DNA of 64,000 bases from Corynebacterium pygosceleis (GCF_016595275.2 NZ_JAENIQ020000006.1:1-64000), one strand, 5' to 3'. Shown: positions 9,083 to 18,405, numbered from the stretch's first letter. The notes: a model not told the origin generated them from the letters alone. Numbers and translations are program-made.

Positions 9083-9505
9083 ATGGAAAACAATGATGAC
9101 GTCATCAGGGTCCTGAACCATGAAGAGTGCATTGAACGCCTGAATCGCGTTCACCTCGGTCGGGTCGTCGTGCGCCGATCCGACGACATGGACATCTTTC
9201 CCGTCAATTTCGTGGTGGACGACGGACAGATCTACTTCCGCACCGCGGAGGGGTCGAAACTGTTCACGATCGAACTCAACCATGACGTCCTCTTCGAGGC
9301 GGACGAGGTCGTCGACGGTCGGGCCTGGTCGGTCGTCGTCAAGGGGGAGGCGGGCCTGCTGAAAGGCAACGCCGACATCCAGCACGCCGATACGCTGCCG
9401 CTGAAGCCCTGGCTGCCCACGCTGAAATACAACTACGTCCGTATCACCCCGGGTGAGATCAACGGACGCGAGTTCCGTCTCGGCGAAGAACCCGAGCGTT
9501 ACTGA
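9083..9505 (+). CDS. Pyridoxamine 5'-phosphate oxidase-family flavin-binding protein
   Basis: This 140-aa protein has the split-barrel fold of small PNPOx-like proteins. Visible features are the N-terminal ECIERLNRVHLGRVVV segment, DIFPVNFVVDDGQIYFRT (substrate/FMN strand pair), a GRAWSVVVKGEA strand, and a C-terminal YNYVRITPGEINGREFRL. Similar mycobacterial proteins bind FMN, F420 or haem, so the cofactor is open. The start is ATG 9083; longer frames run into the MFS gene. It lies 53 bases after the MFS gene and six bases before the next gene, so it may be co-transcribed with the latter. Confidence 0.8.
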   Translation: MENNDDVIRVLNHEECIERLNRVHLGRVVVRRSDDMDIFPVNFVVDDGQIYFRTAEGSKLFTIELNHDVLFEADEVVDGRAWSVVVKGEAGLLKGNADIQHADTLPLKPWLPTLKYNYVRITPGEINGREFRLGEEPERY

Positions 9506-9511
9506 TCGTCC

Positions 9512-10282
9512 GTGGACTCCGTGGGATTCACCAAGACCGCCGTTTCCGGGGCCGCGGCCCGTGCTGAGGCGGCGGGTCTCCGGTGGCTGCGCGAGGGAAG
9601 CGACCGTGTCGTCGATGTCCTCACCACGGACGGCGCGACGATCACCACCGGACTCGTCGACTGTGTGCCCGCGAGCCCGGAGGCCGCGCGTCAGGCCGGA
9701 CGTGAACTGGCTCGCATCCACGCCGCCGGCGCCGAGGCCTTCGGCTGCCCGCCCGCGCCGGGCGGTGAGACCTGGACCGGGGAGAACTACATCGGCTCGA
9801 TCCCGCAGACGTGCGAGCCCACCGACGACTGGGCGTTGTTCTACACCGAACAGCGGGTTCTCCCGTTCGCCCGGGCGGCACACAGGAGGGGGAACATCGG
9901 GAAAGACATCCTCGACCTGGTTGACCGGGCGTGCGCCGCGCTGCGCGCGCACCGGTGGGACGTGGAACCGGCGCGGATCCACGGAGATCTGTGGGCCGGG
10001 AACCTGCTCTTCGGTGGGGACGGGCCGGTATTCATCGATCCGGCGGCCCACGGCGGGCATCCGGAGACGGATCTCGCGATGCTGGCCCTGTTCGGCGCCC
10101 CGTACCTGGGGGAGATCAGGCGCGGCTACATCGAGGAGTCCGGTGTCGCCCCTGATTTCGACGTCTCGACCCCGATCCACCAACTGCACCCGCTGGCGGT
10201 TCACGCCCTGACCCACGGTCCCGCCTACGGGCCGGAACTGCGCCGGGCCGCCGGAGACACCCTCCGCGTGCTCGGTGGGTGA
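9512..10282 (+). CDS. Fructosamine kinase/ketosamine-3-kinase family protein
   Basis: This 256-aa protein resembles fructosamine kinases, which phosphorylate glycated amines so that they break down. The catalytic loop reads HGDLWAGNLLF (around residue 158) and the metal-binding loop is FIDPAAHGGHPETDLAML, both close to the aminoglycoside phosphotransferase-like fold. The nucleotide-binding N-lobe is short, as is common in bacterial members. The start is GTG 9512, six bases after the PNPOx-like gene. Whether it deglycates proteins or small molecules is not visible. Confidence 0.85.
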   Translation: MDSVGFTKTAVSGAAARAEAAGLRWLREGSDRVVDVLTTDGATITTGLVDCVPASPEAARQAGRELARIHAAGAEAFGCPPAPGGETWTGENYIGSIPQTCEPTDDWALFYTEQRVLPFARAAHRRGNIGKDILDLVDRACAALRAHRWDVEPARIHGDLWAGNLLFGGDGPVFIDPAAHGGHPETDLAMLALFGAPYLGEIRRGYIEESGVAPDFDVSTPIHQLHPLAVHALTHGPAYGPELRRAAGDTLRVLGG

Positions 10283-10305
10283 CCGGGCGGGTCACCGGCT
10301 ACGGC

Positions 10306-11151
10306 TCAGTCCCGCCACCAGGTGTCCTGCGGCGTCACCGGGAGCGCGCGCTTGTGGCGGCCGATCCGCCACAGGTGCTCGAGACGTTGCACGGCGGAGT
10401 CGGCGACATCCACGTCCCCGCCCTCGATGTAGTCGTCGATCTGCCGGTAGGTGATACCCAGCGCCTCCTCGTCGGGGAGTGCGGGGCGGTCATCCTCCAG
10501 ATCGGCGGTGGGGACCTTGGTCCAGGTGGAGGCCGGTGCACCGAGCTCCTCGAGCAGGGCGGCGCCCTGCCGCTTCGACAGTCCGAACAGGGGGAGGATG
10601 TCCGCCGCGCCGTCACCGAACTTGGTGAAGAATCCCGTGACGTTCTCGGCGGCGTGATCGGTGCCGATCACCAGTCCGCCCTTCTCCCCGGCTATGGCGT
10701 ACTGCGCGAGCATCCGGGCACGGGCCTTGGCGTTCCCCTTGTTGAAGTCGCCGATCTCTGGGATGCCGAGTGCCGTGGCGACGGCGGAGTCGAGAGCGTC
10801 CACGGTGTCCCTGATGTTGACGGTGAGCGTGTGGTCCGGGCGGATGAACCGCAGAGCCGTCTGGGCGTCCTCCTCATCCGCCTGCACCCCGTAGGGCAGC
10901 CGGACGGCGTAGAAGGTGGCGTCCGTGCCCGACTCCCGGAGACGCTCCACGGAAAGCTGTGCCAGTCGCCCCGCGAGGGTGGAATCCTGGCCTCCGGAGA
11001 TGCCGAGAACGTAGCAGGAGAGCCCCGTGGAGCGGAGGTAGTCGGCGAGGAACGTGATCCGTTCCTCTATCTCCGTGGCCGGGTCGATCGTCGGTTTCGT
11101 GTGCAGGGCGGCGACTATGGAGTCGCGGGTGCGGCGCTGTTCGGGGTTCAT
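10306..11151 (-). CDS. nadE: Ammonia-dependent NAD+ synthetase
   Basis: NadE makes NAD from nicotinate adenine dinucleotide, ATP and ammonia. The 281-aa protein has the PP-loop motif SGGQDST at residues 52-58, [22 protein letters not shown] for the ATP and deamido-NAD site, and [21 protein letters not shown] segments found in the short bacterial enzyme. There is no glutaminase domain, so it uses ammonia. It converges with the fructosamine-kinase-like gene, leaving 23 bases between stops, and diverges from rpmJ. pncB at 30.4-31.7 kb supplies the same pathway by nicotinate salvage. Confidence 0.95.
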   Translation of the reverse strand: MNPEQRRTRDSIVAALHTKPTIDPATEIEERITFLADYLRSTGLSCYVLGISGGQDSTLAGRLAQLSVERLRESGTDATFYAVRLPYGVQADEEDAQTALRFIRPDHTLTVNIRDTVDALDSAVATALGIPEIGDFNKGNAKARARMLAQYAIAGEKGGLVIGTDHAAENVTGFFTKFGDGAADILPLFGLSKRQGAALLEELGAPASTWTKVPTADLEDDRPALPDEEALGITYRQIDDYIEGGDVDVADSAVQRLEHLWRIGRHKRALPVTPQDTWWRD

Positions 11152-11225
11152 GTCCGAACAGTCTAGTGAGCGGTTCCCGGCGGTGTCCCGGGCTGTGGTG
11201 GTGAAGGGCGCCGTTCGGCTGTGGT

Positions 11226-11254
11226 TTGTTCGTGGACGTACCTTCCGATAGTAT
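11226..11254 (+). promoter_or_regulatory. Predicted rpmJ promoter
   Basis: TTGTTC (11226-11231) and TAGTAT (11249-11254) are 17 bases apart. Transcription would start near 11261 and give a leader of about 175 bases before rpmJ. Confidence 0.5.
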
Positions 11255-11437
11255 GAATCCTCGTGTCATGGCAAGGCCGCCCCATCACATCATCGTTCGA
11301 CGGTGTGTGAGCGTCGTCAGCGCCACAGGAGCACCGATTTGATCGGTGGTTTCGGTGTCGTCGGGGCCGGAACCCGCCAGAGAAGCAGACAAACCGGCTG
11401 TCCGCCGGTCCACGCGCATGAGAGAAAGGAGCGCCCG

Positions 11438-11560
11438 ATGAAGGTCCGCAAGTCACTTCGGTCGCTGAAAAACAAGCCGGGCGCCCAGGTCGTGCGTCGT
11501 CACGGCAAGGTGTTCGTGATCAACAAGAAGGATCCGCGCTTCAAGGCCCGTCAGGGCTGA
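11438..11560 (+). CDS. rpmJ: 50S ribosomal protein L36, zinc-free type
   Basis: This 40-aa basic protein ([20 protein letters not shown] at its start) is ribosomal protein L36 of the variant that lacks the zinc-binding cysteines and histidine: no Cys is present, while the classical form has a CxxC motif. Such C-minus paralogues often replace the zinc form when zinc is scarce. GAAAGGAG at about 11424-11431 gives a strong ribosome-binding site for ATG 11438. An intrinsic terminator follows. No convincing Zur site was found upstream. Confidence 0.95.
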   Translation: MKVRKSLRSLKNKPGAQVVRRHGKVFVINKKDPRFKARQG

Positions 11561-11584
11561 TGTGAGCCCGTGTCCCGGGAATGG

Positions 11585-11627
11585 CCGGGCGGATGACCGG
11601 AGTTTCGGTCATCCGCCCGGTTTTTTT
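11585..11627 (+). terminator. Intrinsic terminator of rpmJ
   Basis: A GC-rich stem (about 11585-11599 with 11606-11620) is followed by seven T (11621-11627). It starts 25 bases after the rpmJ stop. Confidence 0.95.
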
Positions 11628-12050
11628 CATGTCGGGACCATCTGTGGATGGTGGACGGTTCGGTCGGGTGATCGTGCCGGGGGCATGTTAATTATAACGT
11701 TTCGATAACGCCGGGCGGGGACGTTTCGGGGCGAACTGGGGAAATATCTTTTTGTCGTGGGGGAGTGGCGACAACCGTGTAATTCCAAGCGGGGTATTGA
11801 GGGCAGATGTTGTGGTTACGGGCGGGGATTTGCTGGGAATTTGCTGGGGGCAACTACTATATGTTGTGCCACTTGCTTAGAGTGACCACAAAGTATAGTG
11901 TTCGTTTCTGTCACCGGTTGAACCGGCGCGTCGGCGCCGGGGAGCCTCGGTGGAGACCCTGACAGTCGCCCGACGGCACCATGAGGCGCCGCGGGTTCAC
12001 CGCTCGGACGCAGCCGCTACAAGCCCCGAACAAAACAAGGAAGTCCTCTC
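11628..12050 (+). promoter_or_regulatory. nrdH upstream region with NrdR-like boxes
   Basis: This 423-base region holds no supported gene. At 11886-11901, CCACAAAGTATAGTGT matches 13 of 16 positions of the NrdR-box consensus as I know it, and covers a -10-like TATAGT (11894-11899). A second, weaker site at 11852-11867 (AACTACTATATGTTGT) matches about 10 of 16; the two centres are 34 bases apart. NrdR represses ribonucleotide reductase genes when dATP is high. The leader from about 11906 to nrdH is roughly 145 bases and GC-rich. An AT-rich patch near 11688-11708 may be another promoter. Confidence 0.55.
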
Positions 12051-12284
12051 ATGGCCATCACCGTTTACAGCAAGCCCGCATGTGTCCAGTGCACCGCCAC
12101 CAAGAAGGCTCTGGACCGGGCCGGCCTCGATTACGAGCTCGTCGACATCAGCCTCGACGACGAGGCCCGTGACTACGTGATGGCACTGGGGTACCTCCAG
12201 GCACCGGTCGTCGAGGTTGACGGTGAGCACTGGTCCGGTTTCCGTCCGGAGCGGATCCGTGGCCTTGCGGCACAGGTCGCCTGA
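12051..12284 (+). CDS. nrdH: Glutaredoxin-like NrdH redoxin
   Basis: NrdH is the electron donor for class Ib ribonucleotide reductase and is itself reduced by thioredoxin reductase. The 77-aa protein has the redox site CVQC at residues 11-14 in YSKPACVQCTATKKAL, and the C-terminal WSGFRPERI, a hallmark of NrdH that separates it from glutaredoxins. An AAGGAAG sequence before ATG 12051 is the ribosome-binding site. It heads the nrdHIE cluster, though 255 bases with a strong hairpin separate it from nrdI. Confidence 0.96.
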   Translation: MAITVYSKPACVQCTATKKALDRAGLDYELVDISLDDEARDYVMALGYLQAPVVEVDGEHWSGFRPERIRGLAAQVA

Positions 12285-12317
12285 GGTATCGGGACGGGTA
12301 CGCGGATTGTAGATGAA

Positions 12318-12377
12318 GGACAGAGGCCGCGCGGAGGGCAGTCACAACCGCCCCGCTGCGCGGCCTTCGCGCTGTCC
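12318..12377 (+). terminator. Hairpin between nrdH and nrdI
   Basis: Nested arms GGACAG/CTGTCC (12318-12323, 12372-12377) and AGGCCGCGC/GCGCGGCCT (12324-12332, 12358-12366) form a long hairpin, followed by the pyrimidine run TCCTTCTTTCC. It may partly end transcription or stabilise nrdH mRNA. Confidence 0.55.
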
Positions 12378-12539
12378 TCCTTCTTTCCGTCCCCGTACCG
12401 TCCGCCCGGTCTCCGTCCCCACTCCGTGAACGGACGGAGCGGCAACCGGCCCACACGGCCCCGCCCCCGACGACGGTGACTTCGTCGGAGCGGTCGACAA
12501 ACACAGTCGCCAGCACCCGGAAGGAAGTGACCACCGTCG

Positions 12540-13013
12540 ATGCTCGTCGTCTACTTCTCATCCGTCACAGAGAACACCCACCGGTTCGTCGGGCGCCTGG
12601 GACTGCCGAGCGCCCGTATCCCACTGCGTCGCACGGACCCCCCGTTGATCGTCGATGAACCGTACGTGCTGATCTGCCCGACGTACGGTGGGGGAGCCTC
12701 CGTCGCAGGCCATGAGTCGCGGCCGGTCCCCTCCCAGGTCATTCGCTTCCTCAATAATCCGCACAACCGTGGACTGATCCGTGCGGTCGTCGCCGGTGGA
12801 AACACCAACTTCGGCGCCGATTACGCACGCGCGGGGGATGTCATCGCGGAAAAATGCGGGGTCCCCTTCGTCTACCGCTTCGAACTCATGGGTACGCCGG
12901 AGGATGTCGCCATTCTGCGTCACGGACTCGAGGCGCACGGGCCGGAACTCGGTCTGGTGCCTGACGCCGGTGTCACGCGGGACACGGTGCAGGAGGCGAC
13001 CCCCGCCGGCTGA
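12540..13013 (+). CDS. nrdI: NrdI flavodoxin-like protein for class Ib ribonucleotide reductase
   Basis: NrdI is an unusual flavodoxin that provides the oxidant to build the dimanganese-tyrosyl radical cofactor of NrdF. The 157-aa protein starts with the FMN phosphate loop [13 protein letters not shown] (residues 4-16), followed by a CPTYGGG loop near residue 47 and [14 protein letters not shown] near residue 81, both typical of NrdI. ATG 12540 follows GGAAGGAAGTGA. It is followed after 87 bases by nrdE, with a hairpin and pyrimidine tract in between. Confidence 0.95.
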   Translation: MLVVYFSSVTENTHRFVGRLGLPSARIPLRRTDPPLIVDEPYVLICPTYGGGASVAGHESRPVPSQVIRFLNNPHNRGLIRAVVAGGNTNFGADYARAGDVIAEKCGVPFVYRFELMGTPEDVAILRHGLEAHGPELGLVPDAGVTRDTVQEATPAG

Positions 13014-13056
13014 CGCCGGCCCCATTCTTTTCTTCTATTCTTTTTCTTTTTTCGTC
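13005..13056 (+). terminator. Hairpin and pyrimidine tract between nrdI and nrdE
   Basis: GCCGGC-TGAC-GCCGGC (13005-13020) has the nrdI stop codon in its loop and is followed by about 35 bases that are almost only T and C (13021-13056). It has the outline of an intrinsic terminator inside the operon and could lower or tune nrdE expression. Confidence 0.4.
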
Positions 13057-13100
13057 CATCACCCACCATCCGCCGCCGGTGCGGCGACACCAGGAGAGAC

Positions 13101-15257
13101 ATGTCAGAGATCGGAAAAACCGTGGCCGAACCGGTACAGAAGTCGGAGAAGCTCGATTACCACGCCCTCAACGCGCTACTGAACCTCTACGATGATGACG
13201 GCCGGATCCAGTTCGACAAGGACCGGGAGGCCGCGAACCAGTTCTTCCTGCAGCACGTCAACCTGAACACCGTGTTCTTCCACGATCTCGAGGAGAAGTT
13301 CCGCTACCTCCTCGAGAACGACTACTACGAACCCGATGTCGTCGAACGGTACGATTTCGATTTCATCAAGACGCTGTTCAAGCAGGCGTACGCGCACAAG
13401 TTCCGGTTCCAGACGTTCCTCGGGGCCTACAAGTACTACACCTCCTACACGCTCAAGACGTTTGACGGCAGCCGTTATCTCGAGCGCTACGAGGATCGCG
13501 TGTGCATGGTCGCACTGACTCTCGCGGCCGGCGACAGGGATCTGGCGAGCCGACTCGTCGACGAGATCATGACCGGGCGTTTCCAGCCCGCCACCCCGAC
13601 CTTCCTCAACTCCGGCAAGGCGCAGCGCGGTGAACCCGTCAGCTGCTTCCTCCTGCGTATCGAGGACAACATGGAGTCCATCGGCCGCGCCATCAACTCC
13701 GCCCTGCAGCTGTCCAAGCGCGGCGGGGGTGTGGCGCTGCTGCTGTCCAACCTCCGCGAGGCCGGGGCCCCGATCAAGAAGATCCAGAACCAGTCCTCGG
13801 GTGTCATCCCCGTGATGAAGCTCCTCGAGGACTCCTTCTCCTACGCGAACCAGCTCGGTGCCCGTCAGGGTGCCGGTGCCGTCTACCTCAACGCCCACCA
13901 CCCGGACATCCTGAAGTTCCTGGACACCAAACGTGAGAACGCCGACGAGAAGATCCGCATCAAGACCCTCTCCCTCGGTGTCGTGATCCCCGACATTACG
14001 TTCAAGCTCGCGAAGAACAACGACGACATGTACCTGTTCTCGCCCTACGACGTGCAGCGTGTCTACGGCAAGCCGTTCGCAGACATCTCCGTGACGGAGC
14101 ACTACGAGGAGATGGTCGAGGATCCCCGTATCCGCAAGACCAAGATCAACGCCCGCGCCTTCTTCCAGACCCTGGCCGAGATCCAGTTCGAGTCCGGTTA
14201 CCCGTACATCATGTTCGAGGACACGGTGAACCGGGCGAACCCGATCCAGGGCAGGATCACACTGTCCAACCTCTGCTCCGAGATTCTCCAGGTCTCCACC
14301 GCCTCGACCTACAACGACGACCTCACCTACGAGCACATCGGTGAGGACATCTCCTGCAACCTCGGCTCCATGAACGTCGCCAAGGCCATGGACTCCCCGG
14401 ACTTCGCGGGGACGATCCAGACCGCGATCCGCGGCCTGACCGCGGTCAGCGAACAGACCTCCATCGACTCCGTGCCGTCGATCCGCAAAGGCAACGACGC
14501 CGCCCACGCCATCGGGCTCGGACAGATGAACCTCCACGGCTACTTCGGCCGGGAACGGATCCACTACGGTTCCGAGGAGGGCCTGGACTTCACCAACGCC
14601 TACTTCGCCGCCGTCATGTACGAGTGCCTCCGCGCGTCCATGGCCATCGCACGCGAACGCGGTGAGACCTTCGAGGGCTTCGGTGACTCCGACTACGCCG
14701 ACGGCAGCTTCTTCGACCGCTATGACCCGGCGGAGTTCGAGCCGAAGACCGACCGGGTGAAGGAACTGTTCGCCGCCTCCTCGATCCACACCCCGACCGT
14801 CGAGGAGTGGGCGCAGCTCAAGGCCGACATCGCCGAGCACGGCATGTTCAACCGCTACCTGCAGGCCGTTCCGCCCACCGGTTCCATCTCGTACATCAAC
14901 AACTCGACCTCCTCGATCCACCCGATCGCCTCCCGCATCGAGATCCGGAAGGAGGGCAAGATCGGTCGCGTCTACTACCCGGCGCCGTACATGACGAACG
15001 ACAATCTCGAGTACTACGCGGACGCGTACGAGATCGGCTACGAGAAGATCATCGACACCTATGCAGTGGCCACCCGCTACGTGGACCAGGGCCTGTCCCT
15101 GACCCTGTTCTTCAAGGACACGGCCACCACCCGTGAGATCAACCGCGCCCAGATCTACGCATGGCGCAAGGGCATCAAGACGATCTACTACATCCGACTC
15201 CGCCAGACCGCACTCATCGGCACCGAGGTCGAGGGCTGCGTGAGCTGCATGCTCTGA
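13101..15257 (+). CDS. nrdE: Class Ib ribonucleotide reductase alpha chain
   Basis: NrdE reduces ribonucleoside diphosphates to deoxyribonucleotides. The 718-aa length fits class Ib, which lacks the N-terminal activity-control domain. The active-site segment NLCSEILQ holds the radical/redox Cys and Glu, [20 protein letters not shown] carries the first redox Cys, and the C-terminus ends in CVSCML, the shuttle pair that takes electrons from NrdH. Specificity-loop segments ([20 protein letters not shown]) are also present. ATG 13101 has AGGAGAG close upstream. nrdF lies 4.4 kb downstream, with gluconate and ferritin genes between. Confidence 0.97.
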   Translation: MSEIGKTVAEPVQKSEKLDYHALNALLNLYDDDGRIQFDKDREAANQFFLQHVNLNTVFFHDLEEKFRYLLENDYYEPDVVERYDFDFIKTLFKQAYAHKFRFQTFLGAYKYYTSYTLKTFDGSRYLERYEDRVCMVALTLAAGDRDLASRLVDEIMTGRFQPATPTFLNSGKAQRGEPVSCFLLRIEDNMESIGRAINSALQLSKRGGGVALLLSNLREAGAPIKKIQNQSSGVIPVMKLLEDSFSYANQLGARQGAGAVYLNAHHPDILKFLDTKRENADEKIRIKTLSLGVVIPDITFKLAKNNDDMYLFSPYDVQRVYGKPFADISVTEHYEEMVEDPRIRKTKINARAFFQTLAEIQFESGYPYIMFEDTVNRANPIQGRITLSNLCSEILQVSTASTYNDDLTYEHIGEDISCNLGSMNVAKAMDSPDFAGTIQTAIRGLTAVSEQTSIDSVPSIRKGNDAAHAIGLGQMNLHGYFGRERIHYGSEEGLDFTNAYFAAVMYECLRASMAIARERGETFEGFGDSDYADGSFFDRYDPAEFEPKTDRVKELFAASSIHTPTVEEWAQLKADIAEHGMFNRYLQAVPPTGSISYINNSTSSIHPIASRIEIRKEGKIGRVYYPAPYMTNDNLEYYADAYEIGYEKIIDTYAVATRYVDQGLSLTLFFKDTATTREINRAQIYAWRKGIKTIYYIRLRQTALIGTEVEGCVSCML

Positions 15258-15281
15258 CCCCGTCGGGCACGGTCGCAGAGA

Positions 15282-15322
15282 GAAGGGGCTCCCACCGGAG
15301 ATGATCCGGTGGGAGCCCCTTC
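15282..15322. terminator. Bidirectional terminator between nrdE and gntR
   Basis: A perfect 18-bp stem (15282-15299 with 15305-15322) with a five-base loop lies between the convergent nrdE and gntR genes. No T-run follows on the plus strand. Confidence 0.8.
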
Positions 15323-15350
15323 CACGTACCGCGTCGCGTGTCCGCGGGTG

Positions 15351-16070
15351 TCAGTCCTCGTTCAGGGCCAGCGCCGCACCGACCTCGGAGACCAGTGCCC
15401 GGGACTGCCGTTCCGCCTCGGCCGGATCACTGTGGAGAATCGCGTCGGCGAGTGCCTCGTGCATGTCCATCGCCTCATCATTGGGGTACTCCGGCTGGAG
15501 GCCGAGATCGGTGCGGCCCGTGAGCACCGCGGCGATCGTCGTCGCAAGGGCCCCGAACATCTCGTTCCGGGAGGCGGTGAGCATCAGTGTGTGGAACTCG
15601 ACGTCAGCCTCGAGGAACTCGGGGGTCGCACCCCGCCCCTCGTGGCCGAGTCTCCGGAGGGTCGCGGCGAGTTCGCGGAGCCGTGCCCGTTCCGCGGGGG
15701 TGCCGGACAGGGCCATCGAGCGGGCGGCTATCGGCTCCACCGCCTCACGCAGGCTCGTCAGGGAAGCCAACTGGTCCGTTCTCTCGGACGGGCACTCGAG
15801 GCGCCAGCGGATGACGTTGCTGTCGAAGACCTTCCACGCGGAGGGCGGTTGCACCGTCAATCCGATCCGGCGGGACGAGGAAACCAGGTTGAGGTGCTCC
15901 AACGCCCGCATGGTCTCACGGGCCACGGTTCTCGAGATCGTGAAACGCTGGCAGATGTCGTGCAGAGTGAATGTCTGTCCCGGGGCCAGTTGCCCGCTGA
16001 CTATCTCGGATCCGAGTTTGTCGAGGACGCTGTCCAGCAGCGGAGGGCGGGTCGGTGTGCGTGTGGTCAT
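15351..16070 (-). CDS. GntR/FCD-family regulator, likely of gluconate genes
   Basis: This 239-aa regulator has an N-terminal winged helix of the GntR class (residues about 12-75, with GQTFTLHDICQRFTISRTVA then RETMRALEHLNLV) and a C-terminal FCD all-helical ligand domain (EADVEFHTLMLTASRN, DMHEALADAI, metal-binding Asp and His residues). It is divergent from gntP and gntK, so a role in sensing gluconate is likely. In C. glutamicum the related regulators GntR1 and GntR2 repress gluconate genes and activate sugar uptake; I infer an orthologue from context, and the gene lies where gntR1 is expected relative to ftn, nrdF and ctaD. Confidence 0.85.
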   Translation of the reverse strand: MTTRTPTRPPLLDSVLDKLGSEIVSGQLAPGQTFTLHDICQRFTISRTVARETMRALEHLNLVSSSRRIGLTVQPPSAWKVFDSNVIRWRLECPSERTDQLASLTSLREAVEPIAARSMALSGTPAERARLRELAATLRRLGHEGRGATPEFLEADVEFHTLMLTASRNEMFGALATTIAAVLTGRTDLGLQPEYPNDEAMDMHEALADAILHSDPAEAERQSRALVSEVGAALALNED

Positions 16071-16437
16071 GGTGGGAGCTTCTCTGCTTCTGTGGAAAGC
16101 GGTTGTCCGGGCATCCTTATCACACCACTGTTCGGGAAATACTCAGATCCGGTGTCAGTAATGTGTGAATTAGCATAACCGGCTCACAGGTTAGGGTAGG
16201 GGTCGCCGATTTGCGGATGGCCCGCAACAGGGGAAAGTGTTGGACTTGTGCAGGTCGTCTCGGTTTTATGTAACCCCGAAAGGGGGTGGGTGACGAAAAT
16301 GGTCATATTAAATTCTGCGTTTCTTGCCCGCACACCGGACAGTTGGGGGAGACTCAGATGACGAAAACGGCTGAGCGCCGTACGCCCGGTGAACCCCGGG
16401 TGACGTCGCCGGGTACGGGACAGGGACGGAGAATCTG
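16071..16437. promoter_or_regulatory. Divergent control region gntR/gntP
   Basis: This 367-base gap contains no gene that I can support. AT-rich patches at about 16136-16180 and 16295-16325 probably hold the gntR and gntP promoters. I could not assign a GntR operator with confidence. A C-run/G-run pair near 16273-16285 (CCCCGAAAGGGGG) could form a small hairpin. Confidence 0.5.
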
Positions 16438-17838
16438 ATGGAGACGTGGCAGCAGACGATGGGCACCGGCCCCCTGTTGGGGATCGCGCTGGCGGCGGTC
16501 CTGATGATCCTCTATCTGGTCATCCGGCTGAGGATGCACGCCTTCCTGGTTCTCGTCCTCGTTTCTGCCGTCACCGCGCTCGCGGCCGGTCTGCCCGTCG
16601 CCGCCGTCCTCCCCACCATGACCGAGGGGTTCGGTGGAACCCTCGCCGGGGTGGCACTTCTCGTCGGCCTGGGGGCGATGCTGGGCAGACTCGTCGAGAT
16701 CTCCGGTGGCGCCCGGAGTCTGGCGGAGACCCTGACCCGGGCCTTCGGCGACGACCGTGCGCCTCTCGCCCTCGGCATCGCCTCACTCATCATGGGATTC
16801 CCCATCTTCTTCGACGCCGGCCTGATCGTCATGCTCCCGGTCGTGTTCGCCGTCGCCCGCAGGCTGGGGGAGCCCGTCCTGCGCTACGGTATCCCCGCGG
16901 CCGGTGCCTTCAGCGTCATGCACGTCTTTCTGCCGCCGCACCCCGGCCCCATCGCCGCCGCCGAACTGTACGGTGCCGATCTCGGGCTGGTTCTGTTGCT
17001 CGGACTCATCACCGTCTTCCCGGTCTGGTATCTCTCGGGCTACCGGTGGGGTCTCCACTGCGGTCGTCGTTTTCCCCTGGCGGTGCCGGACCTCCTGAGC
17101 GGTGGGCCGGAGAGCCGTGAGAGTGACCTTCCGGCCCGTCCCGCGGGGACCGGGACCGTTCTCGCGGTCCTCGCTCTGCCGCTGATCCTCATCTTCGGCA
17201 ACACCGGCCTGCACATGGCGGGAACCGAGGGGTGGGTGGATCCGGAATCCGCCTGGGTCCAGGCCGTCCGGTTCCTCGGTTCGACACCGGTCGCGCTCCT
17301 GGTGACCACCCTCGTCGCCGCCCTGGTGCTCGGCGTCATGAGGGGGATGGACAAGGGGGCGGTGGAGCGGGCGTTCGACGGAGCGCTCGCACCGGTGGCC
17401 ACCGTGATCCTGGTGACCGGAGCCGGAGGGATGTTCGGCGGTGTTCTCCGGGCCACCGGCATCGGGGACGCGCTCGCCGGGACGCTCGGCGATCTCGGTG
17501 TCCCCCTGATTCTCGCCGTGTTCCTGACCGCCGTGGCGCTCCGGGTGGCACAGGGGTCGGCGACGGTGGCGTTGACGACGGCTGCGGCGCTCATGGCACC
17601 GGCGGTCGCGGCGGCGGGCCTCTCGGAGGTGCAGTTGGCCGCGGTCGTCCTGGCGACGGCCGCCGGGTCCGTCGCCGCCTCGCACGTCAACGACTCCGGA
17701 TTCTGGCTGGTCGGTAGACTCATGGGCATGGACCCGGCGACCACCCTGCGGACCTGGACGGTCAACCAGACCCTCATCGCCGTCATCGGCTTCGCCTCCG
17801 CTGTCCTCGTCTACCTGGTCGGTGGTCAACTTGCCTAG
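16438..17838 (+). CDS. gntP: Gluconate permease, GntP family
   Basis: This 466-aa membrane protein belongs to the GntP family of gluconate:proton symporters. It has about 12-14 hydrophobic segments; family-typical parts are GGTLAGVALLVGLGAMLGRLVEISGGA near residue 62, GFPIFFDAGLIVMLPVVFAVAR near residue 119, a PPHPGPIAAAELYGADLG segment and NDSGFWLVGRLMGMD near the C-terminus, which is strongly conserved. ATG 16438 follows GGGACGGAG. Its end overlaps gntK by 17 bases, so uptake and phosphorylation genes form one transcript. Confidence 0.93.
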   Translation: METWQQTMGTGPLLGIALAAVLMILYLVIRLRMHAFLVLVLVSAVTALAAGLPVAAVLPTMTEGFGGTLAGVALLVGLGAMLGRLVEISGGARSLAETLTRAFGDDRAPLALGIASLIMGFPIFFDAGLIVMLPVVFAVARRLGEPVLRYGIPAAGAFSVMHVFLPPHPGPIAAAELYGADLGLVLLLGLITVFPVWYLSGYRWGLHCGRRFPLAVPDLLSGGPESRESDLPARPAGTGTVLAVLALPLILIFGNTGLHMAGTEGWVDPESAWVQAVRFLGSTPVALLVTTLVAALVLGVMRGMDKGAVERAFDGALAPVATVILVTGAGGMFGGVLRATGIGDALAGTLGDLGVPLILAVFLTAVALRVAQGSATVALTTAAALMAPAVAAAGLSEVQLAAVVLATAAGSVAASHVNDSGFWLVGRLMGMDPATTLRTWTVNQTLIAVIGFASAVLVYLVGGQLA

Positions 17839-18403
17839 GCGTACCTCTGTACCGGAGAGCTCCCGGGCCGGGGTCCGGCGGGAGGGGGACATCCCGGACC
17901 ATGTCGTCATGATGGGGGTCTCCGGGTGCGGAAAGACCACGGTCGCCCGTGCGTACGCGGAGGCCTGCGGCCTCGAGATGGCCGATGCCGACGACTTCCA
18001 CACAGAGGAGAACGTACGCAAGATGGCGTCCGGTCAGCCGCTCAGTGACGTCGACCGTCATCCGTGGCTGGTGTCGGTCCGGGACTGGATGACATCCCGG
18101 GCCGAGGCGGGGGTCGGAACAGTCACCGCCTGTTCGGCGCTCCGGCGGTCATACCGGAACATTCTCGCGGATGCGGTCGGGACGGTCTGGTTCGTGCACC
18201 TCACCACGGATGCGGGCCTGACCCGGCGACGGTTGGAGGAGCGGACCGGTCATTTCATGTCCGCCGCCCTGTTGAACTCGCAGCTGGAGACGCTGGAACC
18301 GCTCGGCCCCGGGGAGAAGGGGATCACGGTCGACAACTCCGGTTCCCTCGACGAGGTCGTCGCCACCATCTGCCGGAGCACGGGAAGAAACCGGAGGAAA
18401 TGA
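17822..18403 (+). CDS. gntK: Gluconokinase
   Basis: GntK phosphorylates gluconate to 6-phosphogluconate, feeding the pentose phosphate pathway. The 193-aa protein has the P-loop GVSGCGKTT at about residues 32-40, DADDFHTEENVRKMASGQPL (substrate-binding), DRHPWL and the lid region RTGHFMSAALLNSQLETLEPL. The frame starts at GTG 17822 inside the end of gntP; an internal ATG near MMGVSG could also be used, since the first 25 residues are not conserved in the family. A hairpin follows the stop. Confidence 0.94.
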   Translation: MVNLPRRTSVPESSRAGVRREGDIPDHVVMMGVSGCGKTTVARAYAEACGLEMADADDFHTEENVRKMASGQPLSDVDRHPWLVSVRDWMTSRAEAGVGTVTACSALRRSYRNILADAVGTVWFVHLTTDAGLTRRRLEERTGHFMSAALLNSQLETLEPLGPGEKGITVDNSGSLDEVVATICRSTGRNRRK

Positions 18404-18405
18404 GA

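Noticed and set aside
11440..11560. Zur box upstream of zinc-free rpmJ
   Set aside because: Zinc-free L36 genes are often under Zur, but I found no AATNATT core between 11152 and 11437.
11640..11950. Cobalamin riboswitch before nrdH
   Set aside because: Class Ib ribonucleotide reductase does not use B12 and no B12-box-like sequence was seen.
16540..18021. 412-codon frame opposite gntP
   Set aside because: It is a His/Arg/Gly/Asp-rich shadow of a membrane protein gene.
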